DNA of 64,000 nucleotides from VRUE01 sp963753245 (GTDB lineage Bacteria; Actinomycetota; Thermoleophilia; Solirubrobacterales; 70-9). Shown here in pieces: positions 50,424-57,526 of the stretch. Where the stretch lies: contig CAVWBK010000006.1 in assembly GCA_963753245.1 (NCBI GenBank), positions 1-64,000 on the forward strand, given 5' to 3'. The translations under genes and the position numbers were made by a program. The notes under the pieces were generated by a model, which was not told where the DNA came from, did not search any database, and worked only from the letters and a program-made list of their open reading frames with translations. The number at the start of each line of letters is the position of its first letter. Position 1 is the stretch's first letter.

Positions 50424-51278
50424 ATGCTCCCCTTCGCCGCCTCGATAGCGCTGCTCGGCCTCTACCAGGCCGCTCTCGTTGCCCTGCCGGGGCCGGCCCC
50501 GCAGCTGCCTGCCCCGCTGCGCCTGAGGAGCCGCTGGTGGGCGCTGGTGCCGGCCGGCTCGATCATCGTCGTGATCGTCGTGATCGAACTCGACTCCGCC
50601 TCGGCGACCGCGCTCTCCTATCTCGCGCTGGTCGCGGTGCCGCCTTTGGCAGCGCTGGCACTGGCGCGGCTGGTGCGCGCGGCGCGACCGCCCTGGGCAC
50701 TCGCCGTGGCGCCGCTTTTCGTCCTCGCCTGGGCCGCGCCGGGGTCCTTGGCGGGGGAGGCGGCGGCGAGCGCGCTCTCGGGCCTGGCCTGCATCTCACT
50801 CGGCTGGCTCTTGGTTTCAGTCGTGCCCGGCTTCTGGCTGCGGCTCGGCATCTACGCGATGGCCGCACTCGATACCTACGTGGTCGCCTCGGATCTGCTT
50901 CAGGGCCCAAATGCGGTCCTCGACACCGCCCATCCGCCGGCCCAGCTGCCGCGCTTGCAGGCGGTTCACTTCGGCTCTGCCGCGATGGGCTTTGGCGACC
51001 TCTTCATCGCCGCCCTGTTCGGCTGCCTGCTGGCCCCCGCCGCTGTCTCGGCGATGCAATCAGGCCGCGAGGCTGGCGCGGAGCGCCAGCTGTGGGCCGC
51101 GGGCTTGGTTGCGTTACTGGCGCTCGGCTTCGATCTCCTGTTCTTCTGGGTCAACGAGCTGCCGGCCACGGTGCCGGTCGCCCTCGCTTTGGCCCTGGTC
51201 CAGCGCCGCGCGGTTAGCGGCCACCGAGGAACGTCGCGATCGCCGTCGCGAGCGCATCGGGGCGATCCTCGGGAGTGA
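50424..51278 (+). CDS. polytopic membrane protein with presenilin/SPP-like motifs
   Basis: The 284-residue protein has about eight or nine membrane helices. In order, three stretches mirror intramembrane aspartyl proteases of the presenilin/signal-peptide-peptidase clan: AALDTYVV with Asp at about residue 150 (compare the YD helix), MGFGDLFIAALFG with GxGD at 189-192, and LPATVPVALAL near 247 (compare the PAL motif). Spacing between the two Asp, about 42 residues, is close to that of the short archaeal homologues. This is motif reading only. The C-terminus is basic and disordered and overlaps the convergent hydrolase gene by 65 bp. Confidence 0.6.
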   Translation: MLPFAASIALLGLYQAALVALPGPAPQLPAPLRLRSRWWALVPAGSIIVVIVVIELDSASATALSYLALVAVPPLAALALARLVRAARPPWALAVAPLFVLAWAAPGSLAGEAAASALSGLACISLGWLLVSVVPGFWLRLGIYAMAALDTYVVASDLLQGPNAVLDTAHPPAQLPRLQAVHFGSAAMGFGDLFIAALFGCLLAPAAVSAMQSGREAGAERQLWAAGLVALLALGFDLLFFWVNELPATVPVALALALVQRRAVSGHRGTSRSPSRAHRGDPRE

Positions 51279-52113
51279 GGCTGTAGGCGTCGGTGATACT
51301 TCGCAGCTCGGCCTCGCGCAGGGCTGCCGCGTAGCGCTCGGCGTGCTCGATCGGAAAGACCCGATCCTGCTCGGACCAGACCAAAAGCGTCGGGATCTCG
51401 CTCTCTGCGATCAGGCGCTCGCCGGCCTTGCGCACGGGCGCCGTCGAGGTTGAGGCGATCACCTTGGCGATGTCGCGCAGGAGCTGCGGATCGCGAGATG
51501 CCGGCAGGGCGTAGGAGTCATAGACCCGCGCCTCGGGCGGGCGTTTTAGCAGCAGCCCGTAGGCGGGAGGGGTGGCGCGGACCTCGGGGTCGGCAAGCGC
51601 GCCGAGCAGCTGGCCGAGCACAGTCGGGTCCGCGGCGGCCGCCGGAAGGTTCTCAAAGGGCGGCGGAGGCCACTCGTCATAGGGGGTCTCGCAGGAGGTG
51701 AGGACCAGGCGCGAGACCCGGCCGCCTAGTCGCTCGCCGTGGCCGGCCAGTGCGATCTGCGCGTAGGCGCCACCGGAATCGTTGCCGACCAGGGTCGCGT
51801 CGGCGAGTTCAAGCGCCTCGCTCGCGGCGACGATCAGCTCGGCGACACCGTCGGGTTCCAGTTTGGCCGCTGCGCTCATCGGCATGCGGTGGGAGCCGAG
51901 CGGCAGGTCGAGGACCAGGCAGCGATATTCGGTGTGTAGCCGGTCGACGACCCCCCGCCAGAGGTTGGCATTAGTGAGCCAGCCGTGGCAGAAGAGGAGC
52001 GCCGGACCCGTGCCGCGCTCAAAGCACTCGATCACCCCGCCGCCGAGTTTGAGCTGGCGGCCTGCGCCGAGTAGCTGCGAGCGGCACTGATGCTCGCCGC
52101 CGGGCTCGCTCAT
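51214..52113 (-). CDS. alpha/beta hydrolase with Asp nucleophile
   Basis: The 299-residue protein is an alpha/beta hydrolase: LLFCHGWLTNANLWRGVVDRL (oxyanion HGW), LVLDLPLGSHRMPM, the nucleophile elbow VGNDSGGAYAQIAL in which the central residue of G-x-Nuc-x-G is Asp, and LLVWSEQDRVFPIEHAE for the second acid. An Asp nucleophile is characteristic of haloalkane dehalogenases and epoxide hydrolases rather than esterases. The expected C-terminal His lies in a region (DAYSLTPEDRP) where I do not see it, so activity is uncertain. It overlaps the upstream hydrolase by 4 bp. Confidence 0.85.
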   Translation of the reverse strand: MSEPGGEHQCRSQLLGAGRQLKLGGGVIECFERGTGPALLFCHGWLTNANLWRGVVDRLHTEYRCLVLDLPLGSHRMPMSAAAKLEPDGVAELIVAASEALELADATLVGNDSGGAYAQIALAGHGERLGGRVSRLVLTSCETPYDEWPPPPFENLPAAAADPTVLGQLLGALADPEVRATPPAYGLLLKRPPEARVYDSYALPASRDPQLLRDIAKVIASTSTAPVRKAGERLIAESEIPTLLVWSEQDRVFPIEHAERYAAALREAELRSITDAYSLTPEDRPDALATAIATFLGGR

Positions 52114-52913
52114 CGGGGCGCGCCAAGGGTCGCGTCGGCAAACGGGATCAGCATCGCGGCAAAGCCCTCTGGGTCGCTGACCTGCGGTGCGTGGCCGCTA
52201 TCAAAGAGCACCAGCTCCGCCGCCGGGATCATCGCCGTCGCGCGGCGGCCAACTCGGGCTGGGATCACCGGGTCGCGTCGACCCCAGGCAATCATCGCCG
52301 GGGCTGAGATCGAGGCCGCTTCCGGGCGCAGGTCGTGTTCGGCTGAGCTGAAGCTTCCCCACAGCTCGCTGATCGCACGCAGGCCAGGGTCACGCCGAGT
52401 ATTCGCCACGGCGACATCGCGCACCCGTCGGTCGGCCCCGTTCTGAGGGCGCATGTAGTGCTGGGCAAAACGGGGATAGATGCGTCGCAGGAACCGCGGC
52501 CGCGACATCAGCGCGCAGAAGGCCCTGACCCCGGGCGAGCGAGTGCCGAAACCGCCGCTGTCGATCAGAACCAGGCCCCGGACAAGCTCCGGACGGCGGA
52601 TCGCGAGACGCCCAGCCGCGAAGCCGCCGACCGAGTTGCCGAGCAAAAGCGCACCGTCGGGAGTCAGGCCCTCGACCAATTCCTCGGCGATGTCGGCAAA
52701 GCCCATCGCGCTCGCCGGGCCCTGGCCCGGCGGCGAGTCGCCGTGCGCGGGCCAGTCCGGCGCGATCGTGCGAAATCGGGCGGGAAGGAGGTCGCGCAGG
52801 TCGTCGAAGTCGTGATGATCGTGGGCGCCACTGCTGAGCATCACGATCGGAGCGCCGTGGGGATTTCGCTCGTCATAGGCGATCGGCCCAGAGCTGGTGT
52901 CAAGCAGCGCCAC
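52110..52913 (-). CDS. alpha/beta hydrolase with Ser nucleophile
   Basis: The 267-residue protein shows PIVMLSSGAHDHHDFDDLRDLLPARFRTIAPDWPAHGDSP, the serine elbow LLGNSVGGFAAGRLA, AWGRRDPVIPARV and a late His in LVLFDSGHAPQVSDPEGF, so the triad Ser-Asp-His is complete. The substrate is unknown. It is the first gene of a two-gene operon transcribed away from a TetR gene, with two palindromes in between; control by that repressor is likely. Confidence 0.88.
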   Translation of the reverse strand: MALLDTSSGPIAYDERNPHGAPIVMLSSGAHDHHDFDDLRDLLPARFRTIAPDWPAHGDSPPGQGPASAMGFADIAEELVEGLTPDGALLLGNSVGGFAAGRLAIRRPELVRGLVLIDSGGFGTRSPGVRAFCALMSRPRFLRRIYPRFAQHYMRPQNGADRRVRDVAVANTRRDPGLRAISELWGSFSSAEHDLRPEAASISAPAMIAWGRRDPVIPARVGRRATAMIPAAELVLFDSGHAPQVSDPEGFAAMLIPFADATLGAPR

Positions 52914-52931
52914 GCGGCGGACCCTAACAGG

Positions 52932-52970
52932 TGACTGACCGGTCGGTCATTAAAGGTGACCGAATGGTCA
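52932..52970. promoter_or_regulatory. two palindromic operators in the hydrolase/TetR divergent gap
   Basis: TGACTGACCGGTCGGTCA at 52932-52949 is an almost perfect 18-bp palindrome of the kind bound by TetR-family repressors. TGACC-GAAT-GGTCA at 52957-52970 repeats the half-site. Both are in the 71-bp gap between the divergent starts. A -10-like TAGGCT lies at 52973, just before the TetR GTG. Confidence 0.75.
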
Positions 52971-52984
52971 GGTAGGCTCGGTTT

Positions 52985-53554
52985 GTGCCCCAGTCAGTCA
53001 CCACCCCCGGATCCCAGACCCGCGAGGCGCTGCTCGATGCGGGGGTCGCCGTGGCCGAGAGCCATGGTCTGGTCGGGCTCAGCGTCAACCGAGTCGTGGT
53101 CGGGGCCGGAGTCGCGAAGGGCACCTTCTATGTTCACTTCGAGGACCGCGAGAGCTTCGTCGATGCATTGCATGCACGCTTCCACGACCGGGTCGAGCGC
53201 GCGGTCAGCGCTGCGATCGCCGGTCTCGAGCCGGGGGCCGAGCGCCTGGTCGCCGGGGTCGATGCCTATCTCGATACCTGCCTTGCCGATCGTGCCGTCA
53301 AGGCGCTGGCGCTGGAGGCGCGTTCGGATCCCGCGCTCGCGGCGCCGATGGCGGCTCGCCACGAGCGCTTCGCCGCTTCGGCGGCACCGAGCTTTAGGGC
53401 GATGGGTTGGCCCGACCCGACCGCTGCCTCACATCTGCTGGCGGCGATGACCTCCGAGATCGCGATCCGCGAGCTCGAGGCCGGCCGTCGCCTGCCCGCC
53501 TCGCGTCGCTCACTGCGACACTACCTCGGTCTCCGAGCCGGCGATCAGCTGTAG
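52985..53554 (+). CDS. TetR-family transcriptional repressor
   Basis: The 189-residue protein has an N-terminal TetR helix-turn-helix (TREALLDAGVAVAESHGLVGLSVNRVVVGAGVAKGTFYVHFEDRESFVDAL) and a helical ligand domain. It is divergent from the two hydrolase genes and faces two palindromes, so it probably represses them and itself until a hydrophobic ligand arrives. The GTG start at 52985 follows a -10-like TAGGCT by only a few bases, suggesting a leaderless message. Its end overlaps the convergent peptidase by 10 bp. Confidence 0.92.
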   Translation: MPQSVTTPGSQTREALLDAGVAVAESHGLVGLSVNRVVVGAGVAKGTFYVHFEDRESFVDALHARFHDRVERAVSAAIAGLEPGAERLVAGVDAYLDTCLADRAVKALALEARSDPALAAPMAARHERFAASAAPSFRAMGWPDPTAASHLLAAMTSEIAIRELEAGRRLPASRRSLRHYLGLRAGDQL

Positions 53555-54493
53555 CTGTCCCACTTCTTCAGATAGGGAAGCGGGTCAATCGGGTGCCCGC
53601 CGAGGAACCAGCCCGGCGCGGTCCAGAGCTCGAAATGCAGGTGGCAGGCGGTGGCATCGCCGGTATCACCGACGATCCCAATCGGCTCTCCGGTGCGGAC
53701 CGGTTCGCCGGTTTTCAGCGGTGACGGTTCGGCAAGGTGCATGTGGACGGTGTCATCGGAGGTGCCCTTGCCGTTGATCACGATGTAGTTGCCGGCCGCG
53801 GCTTCAAAGCCTGCGTAGCGGACGGTGCCTCCGCGGGCGGCGACCAGCGGCAGGCCACAGGCTGTGAGCACATCCTGGCCCTCGTGGGTGTGGCCGGCGC
53901 GCGGCGCCCCGAAGCGATCCTCGGGACCGCCGTAGTTGTGCGGTCCAAGAATTGGGAACTCGTAGACATAGAGTTCAAAACCGAGGCTCAGCGGTTCACT
54001 CGAGGGCGTCGCTCGGCCCGCGAGGGCGCTACCGGACTGGGGTCCGACCTGAAAGTTGTAGTGGCCGTTGGGCGCGGGATGCCCTTCGGCGCTCATCCCG
54101 TCCCAGTGGATGTTGATCGGCACTCGCGGTTCAACATCATTTCGGTAGAAGCTGCGAACGGCCTCCCCGGCTTCATCGACGACGTCGACCCGGATATCGC
54201 TCTGAGGCTGGGTGCTTTCGATTTCAAAATGGAGACTCGGGTTGTGGGTGCTGTCGAAGAACGACTTGCGTGGCGTGGTCCTGGCTGAGAGAGGCTCAGA
54301 GTTTCGGCGCTGGGAGTCCCGCTCGCGGGGGCGCCGGTGGCGCTCGCCGGTGCCGGCGTGGCGCTCGAGGGAGTCGGAGCACCGCCGGTCTCATCGCCGA
54401 AGCGCCCCCGACCAAGCTCAGGAAAACGCTCGCCACCGCGATTGTGAACAGCCTGCCGGCCGATTTGGGCGGGATTCCCGACCTGCGGATCAC
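53545..54493 (-). pseudogene. secreted M23 (LytM) peptidase split by two frameshifts
   Basis: The intact 3' frame encodes a FlgD-like Ig segment (HFEIESTQPQSDIRVDVVD, PINIHWDGMSAEGHPAPNGHYNF) and an M23 peptidase domain with zinc motifs GHTHEGQD and CHLHFEL, an enzyme class that cuts peptidoglycan peptides. The 5' part lies in two other frames: a signal peptide RLFTIAVASVFLSLVGGASA from a GTG at 54493 with GGAGAGG upstream, then a Pro/Ala/Thr linker (DETGGAPTPSSATPAPAS). One base seems to be missing near 54395 and another near 54290. It is a pseudogene or an assembly error. If the latter, the gene is a secreted wall hydrolase of about 315 residues. Confidence 0.75.
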
Positions 54494-54800
54494 GGTTCCC
54501 TCTCCTTCTGTCGCCTGCGGTCGGGCTCGCGCTGAAAGAGGGCGCTACGCACGCACGGATTCGTCCGATTCGCCCCCGGGACCTGCAAATCGCCCCCCGG
54601 CGGTTCCCCCGCTCCCGCACGGTGCTCGGCACGGGACTCGGCGTTGTTGGCCGCGAGTATGGGGGCGCCAGACGGACGTTCATCGGTGGCGAGATCAGGC
54701 GGCGAGGCGGATGCGAAATAGGCTCGCCCCGATCCGACCCTTAGCGACCGCGATCCGCTCAGGTGACCGGCTGAGGGGCTCTTCGCCTATCATCCCGTGG
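54494..54800. other. intergenic, leader region of rplM-rpsI
   Basis: The 340 bp before rplM hold no gene. The sequence GCCTATCAT near 54785 could be a -10 element. The end of the gap is the hairpin at 54801-54828. Confidence 0.5.
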
Positions 54801-54828
54801 CCGCGCGTGAGGCCTCCGCGCGGTTTTT
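54801..54828 (+). terminator. attenuator-like hairpin immediately before rplM
   Basis: CCGCGCG (54801-54807) and CGCGCGG (54817-54823) form a perfect 7-bp stem around a 9-base loop, followed at once by five T. This is a factor-independent terminator in form, yet it ends only 5 bp before the rplM ATG and occupies the place of the Shine-Dalgarno. It may be a leader attenuator of the L13-S9 operon. Confidence 0.6.
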
Positions 54829-54833
54829 CCACG

Positions 54834-55268
54834 ATGAAGACCTATGTCGCGAAAGCCACCGAACGCCAGCGAGACTGGTACGTCGTCGATGCCGAGGGTC
54901 AGACTCTGGGTCGGATGGCGACGCGGATTGCCGACGCACTGCGCGGCAAGCGCAAGCCCGAGTACACACCGCACGTCGATACCGGCGACTTCATCGTGGT
55001 CATCAACGCCGAGAAGATCCGGGTCACCGGGGACAAGCTCGCACAGAAGACCTACTGGCGCCACAGCGGCTACCCCGGCGGGATCAAGTCCCGGACCCTG
55101 GGGGAGATGCTCGAGCGCCGCCCCGAGGAGGTCATCCGCAAGGCCGTGAAGGGGATGCTGCCTCGCAACCGCCTTGCCCGCCAACAGCTGACCAAGCTCA
55201 AGGTCTACGCCGGCCCCGAGCACCCCCATGCCGCCCAGCAGCCCAAGCCGATGGAGATCGAGAAATGA
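54834..55268 (+). CDS. rplM: 50S ribosomal protein L13
   Basis: The 144-residue protein is a complete L13: KTYVAKATERQRDWYVVDAEGQTLGRMATRIADALRGK, DTGDFIVVINAEKIRVTG, KTYWRHSGYPGGIKSRTLGEMLERRPEEVIRKAVKGMLPRNRL. The ATG at 54834 gives the family start; a longer frame to 54270 is spurious. There is no normal ribosome-binding site because the sequence before the ATG is the hairpin and T-tract. It overlaps rpsI by 4 bp. Confidence 0.97.
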   Translation: MKTYVAKATERQRDWYVVDAEGQTLGRMATRIADALRGKRKPEYTPHVDTGDFIVVINAEKIRVTGDKLAQKTYWRHSGYPGGIKSRTLGEMLERRPEEVIRKAVKGMLPRNRLARQQLTKLKVYAGPEHPHAAQQPKPMEIEK

Positions 55269-56176
55269 ACGAGGACGAGAACAAAGAGGAGACTTCAGAG
55301 GTTCCGGTGCCAGAGGAGGCCGGGACAGTGGAGGATGCTGCTCCACCCGACGCCGAGGGTGCGGAAGCGGGCGGCTCTGGGCAGCCAACCGCTGAGGAGC
55401 AGCCAGCCGCGGAGCAGCCCGATGAGAAGGAGCAGCCCGATGAGCCCGCCGCCGCTGGCGAGAACGAGGGTGAAAGCGCGGGGCATGAGTCGAGCGCGGG
55501 GCCCAAGGATCCTGCTGAGCAGGCGGAGGGTGGTGTGCAGGGCGATCGCGCTCCTGCCCAGAGCGGCGATCGCGAGCCGGCTTCAAGCGAGAAGGAGAAA
55601 GACTTGATTCCGGGCGCCGACCTTGAGCCGATCGCGGTCGAGACCGACGAGCGGCCGCTGAGCGCCGAGGAGAGGGCCCGGCTCGAGGCCGAGGAGGAGG
55701 AGCGCGCCAGCCGCGAGGCGGAACTTGCCGGCGAGGGCGCCGAGGAGGAGTCGGAGGTGGCGAGCCGCGCGCCGGCAAAGATGGAGAGCGGGTCCCGCTA
55801 CATGGCGACCGGCAAGCGCAAGCGCTCGATCGCCCGAGTCACCTTGCTGCCTGGCGGCGGCGAGATCCAGATCAACGGTCGCGAGCTCGAGGAGTTCTTT
55901 CCCCGACCGCTGCACCAAACCATGGCGCGCCAGCCTCTGACGACGACGGGTTATGAGGCCAGCGTCGACGTTCGCGTTCGCGTCCACGGCGGTGGCGTCG
56001 GCGGCCAGGCCGGTGCCGTGCGCCACGGGATCGCGAGAGCTCTGACCGAGATCGATCCGGAGCTTCGTGGCGAGCTCAAGCGCCGCGGCTTTTTGACCCG
56101 TGACGCACGAGTCAAGGAGCGTCGCAAGGCGGGGCTCAAGAAGGCGCGCAAGCGGCCGCAGTTCAGCAAGCGCTGA
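55265..56176 (+). CDS. rpsI: 30S ribosomal protein S9 with a ~180-residue acidic N-terminal extension
   Basis: Residues ~175-303 are a normal S9 (YMATGKRKRSIARVTLLPGGG, GRELEEFFPRPLHQTMARQPL, GGGVGGQAGAVRHGIARAL, DARVKERRKAGLKKARKRPQFSKR). They are preceded by about 180 residues very rich in Glu, Asp, Ala, Pro, Gln and Gly with no predicted fold (many EEQPAAEQPDEKEQPDEP-like tracts). Actinobacterial S9 proteins may have short acidic extensions of 20-40 residues; this one more than doubles the protein. The ATG at 55265 overlaps the rplM stop and has GGAG nine bases upstream. An internal ATG at 55802 would yield just the core. Confidence 0.92.
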   Translation: MNEDENKEETSEVPVPEEAGTVEDAAPPDAEGAEAGGSGQPTAEEQPAAEQPDEKEQPDEPAAAGENEGESAGHESSAGPKDPAEQAEGGVQGDRAPAQSGDREPASSEKEKDLIPGADLEPIAVETDERPLSAEERARLEAEEEERASREAELAGEGAEEESEVASRAPAKMESGSRYMATGKRKRSIARVTLLPGGGEIQINGRELEEFFPRPLHQTMARQPLTTTGYEASVDVRVRVHGGGVGGQAGAVRHGIARALTEIDPELRGELKRRGFLTRDARVKERRKAGLKKARKRPQFSKR

Positions 56177-56186
56177 GCGGTCCCTG

Positions 56187-57500
56187 ATGGTGACGGAGCG
56201 CAGGCTCTTCGGAACCGATGGGGTCCGTGGAGCGGCCGGAACGTTCCTCAGCGCCGAGCTGGCGACCGCCCTCGGCCGTGCTGCGACCGCAACCCTGGAC
56301 CCCTCAAACCCGCAGGTCCTCATCGTCCGCGACACACGTGAGTCGGGCCCGATGATCGAGGCGGCGCTGGCCGCCGGGGTCGCGGCGGCCGGCGGTGACG
56401 CGCTGCTGGGCGGAGTCTTGCCGACGCCGGCCGCCGCGATCCTGGTCAAACAGCTGGGCTTCGATCTGGCCGCGGTCGTCTCGGCATCTCACAATCCCTA
56501 TCAAGACAACGGCATCAAGTTCTTCTCAGCCTCGGGCACCAAGCTCGACGACGAGAGCGAGGCGCGGATCGAGGCCCGACTCAGGGCCGATTCGCCGGTC
56601 GCGCGGCCGGGCGCAGTCCGCGAGCTAAATGGCGGCCTTGAGGATTATCTGCGGGCGCTGCAGAGCGCTTTCCCGCTCGACCTCTCGGGCCTGACCGTGG
56701 CTTTGGATTGCGCCAACGGCGCCACCCATCGCGCCGCCCCGGCCATCTTCGAGCGGCTTGGAGCAAGGGTCGAGCCGATCGCCACCGAGCCCGACGGGCG
56801 CAACATCAACGACGGCTGTGGCTCGACCCACCTCGATCTCCTCTGTGCTCGGCTCGCCGCTGGCGAGGCGACGATCGGCTTTGCCTTTGACGGAGACGGA
56901 GACCGGGTGCTCGCCGTAGATAGCTCCGGGCGTTCTCACGACGGCGACGAGCTGATCGCGCTAGCGGCGCGGGGCATGGCCGCGCGCGGCGAGCTCGGTG
57001 GTGGGGTGGCGGTCACCGTGATGAGCAATTTCGGATTTCACCAGGCGATGCAGGAGAGTGGGATAGAGGTGGCCATCACCCCGGTCGGCGACCGCTACGT
57101 CCTCGATGAGTTGCGCGAGCGCGGCTGGGCGCTGGGCGGCGAGCAGTCGGGCCACATCATCGACACTCGCTTCGTCGCCACCGGCGACGGAATCGCCGCC
57201 GCGCTGGCGACCGTGAGGGAGCTCGGCGGCCGCGAACTCGACGACGCGGTGCCGATGGAAAAGCTGCCACAGATCCTGGTCAACGTCGAGATCGCCGAGC
57301 GGGAGGCGATCGGGGGCGCCACCGCGGTCTGGGAGGCAGTTGAGCGCGAGGAGTCGACGCTTGCCGGCCGCGGCCGGGTCCTGTTGCGGGCATCCGGCAC
57401 CGAGCCGCTTGTGCGCGTGATGGCTGAGGCGCCGAGCGCAGAGGAGGCTGAAGCCGTCTGCGGTCGACTGGTCAGCATCGTTCGCCAAGAGCTGAGCTGA
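56187..57500 (+). CDS. glmM: phosphoglucosamine mutase GlmM
   Basis: GlmM converts glucosamine-6-phosphate to the 1-phosphate for UDP-GlcNAc and the cell wall. The 437-residue protein starts TERRLFGTDGVRGAAGTFLSAE, has the phosphoserine loop SASHNPYQDNGIK (Ser about residue 101), the metal loop DGDGDR (about 235-240), GGEQSGHII, and RASGTEPLVRVMAEA. It lies 10 bp after rpsI and 26 bp before glmS, giving the usual wall-precursor order. Confidence 0.96.
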   Translation: MVTERRLFGTDGVRGAAGTFLSAELATALGRAATATLDPSNPQVLIVRDTRESGPMIEAALAAGVAAAGGDALLGGVLPTPAAAILVKQLGFDLAAVVSASHNPYQDNGIKFFSASGTKLDDESEARIEARLRADSPVARPGAVRELNGGLEDYLRALQSAFPLDLSGLTVALDCANGATHRAAPAIFERLGARVEPIATEPDGRNINDGCGSTHLDLLCARLAAGEATIGFAFDGDGDRVLAVDSSGRSHDGDELIALAARGMAARGELGGGVAVTVMSNFGFHQAMQESGIEVAITPVGDRYVLDELRERGWALGGEQSGHIIDTRFVATGDGIAAALATVRELGGRELDDAVPMEKLPQILVNVEIAEREAIGGATAVWEAVEREESTLAGRGRVLLRASGTEPLVRVMAEAPSAEEAEAVCGRLVSIVRQELS

Positions 57501-57526
57501 GCGCAGGCGTCTACCCTTAGTCGCTC

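Noticed and set aside
54270..54833. N-terminal extension of L13 upstream of 54834
   Set aside because: The added residues are Arg/Pro-rich, antisense to the M23 gene, and L13 homology begins exactly at the ATG at 54834.
57501..57526. glmS ribozyme/riboswitch
   Set aside because: Only 26 bp separate glmM and glmS; far too short for the ribozyme.
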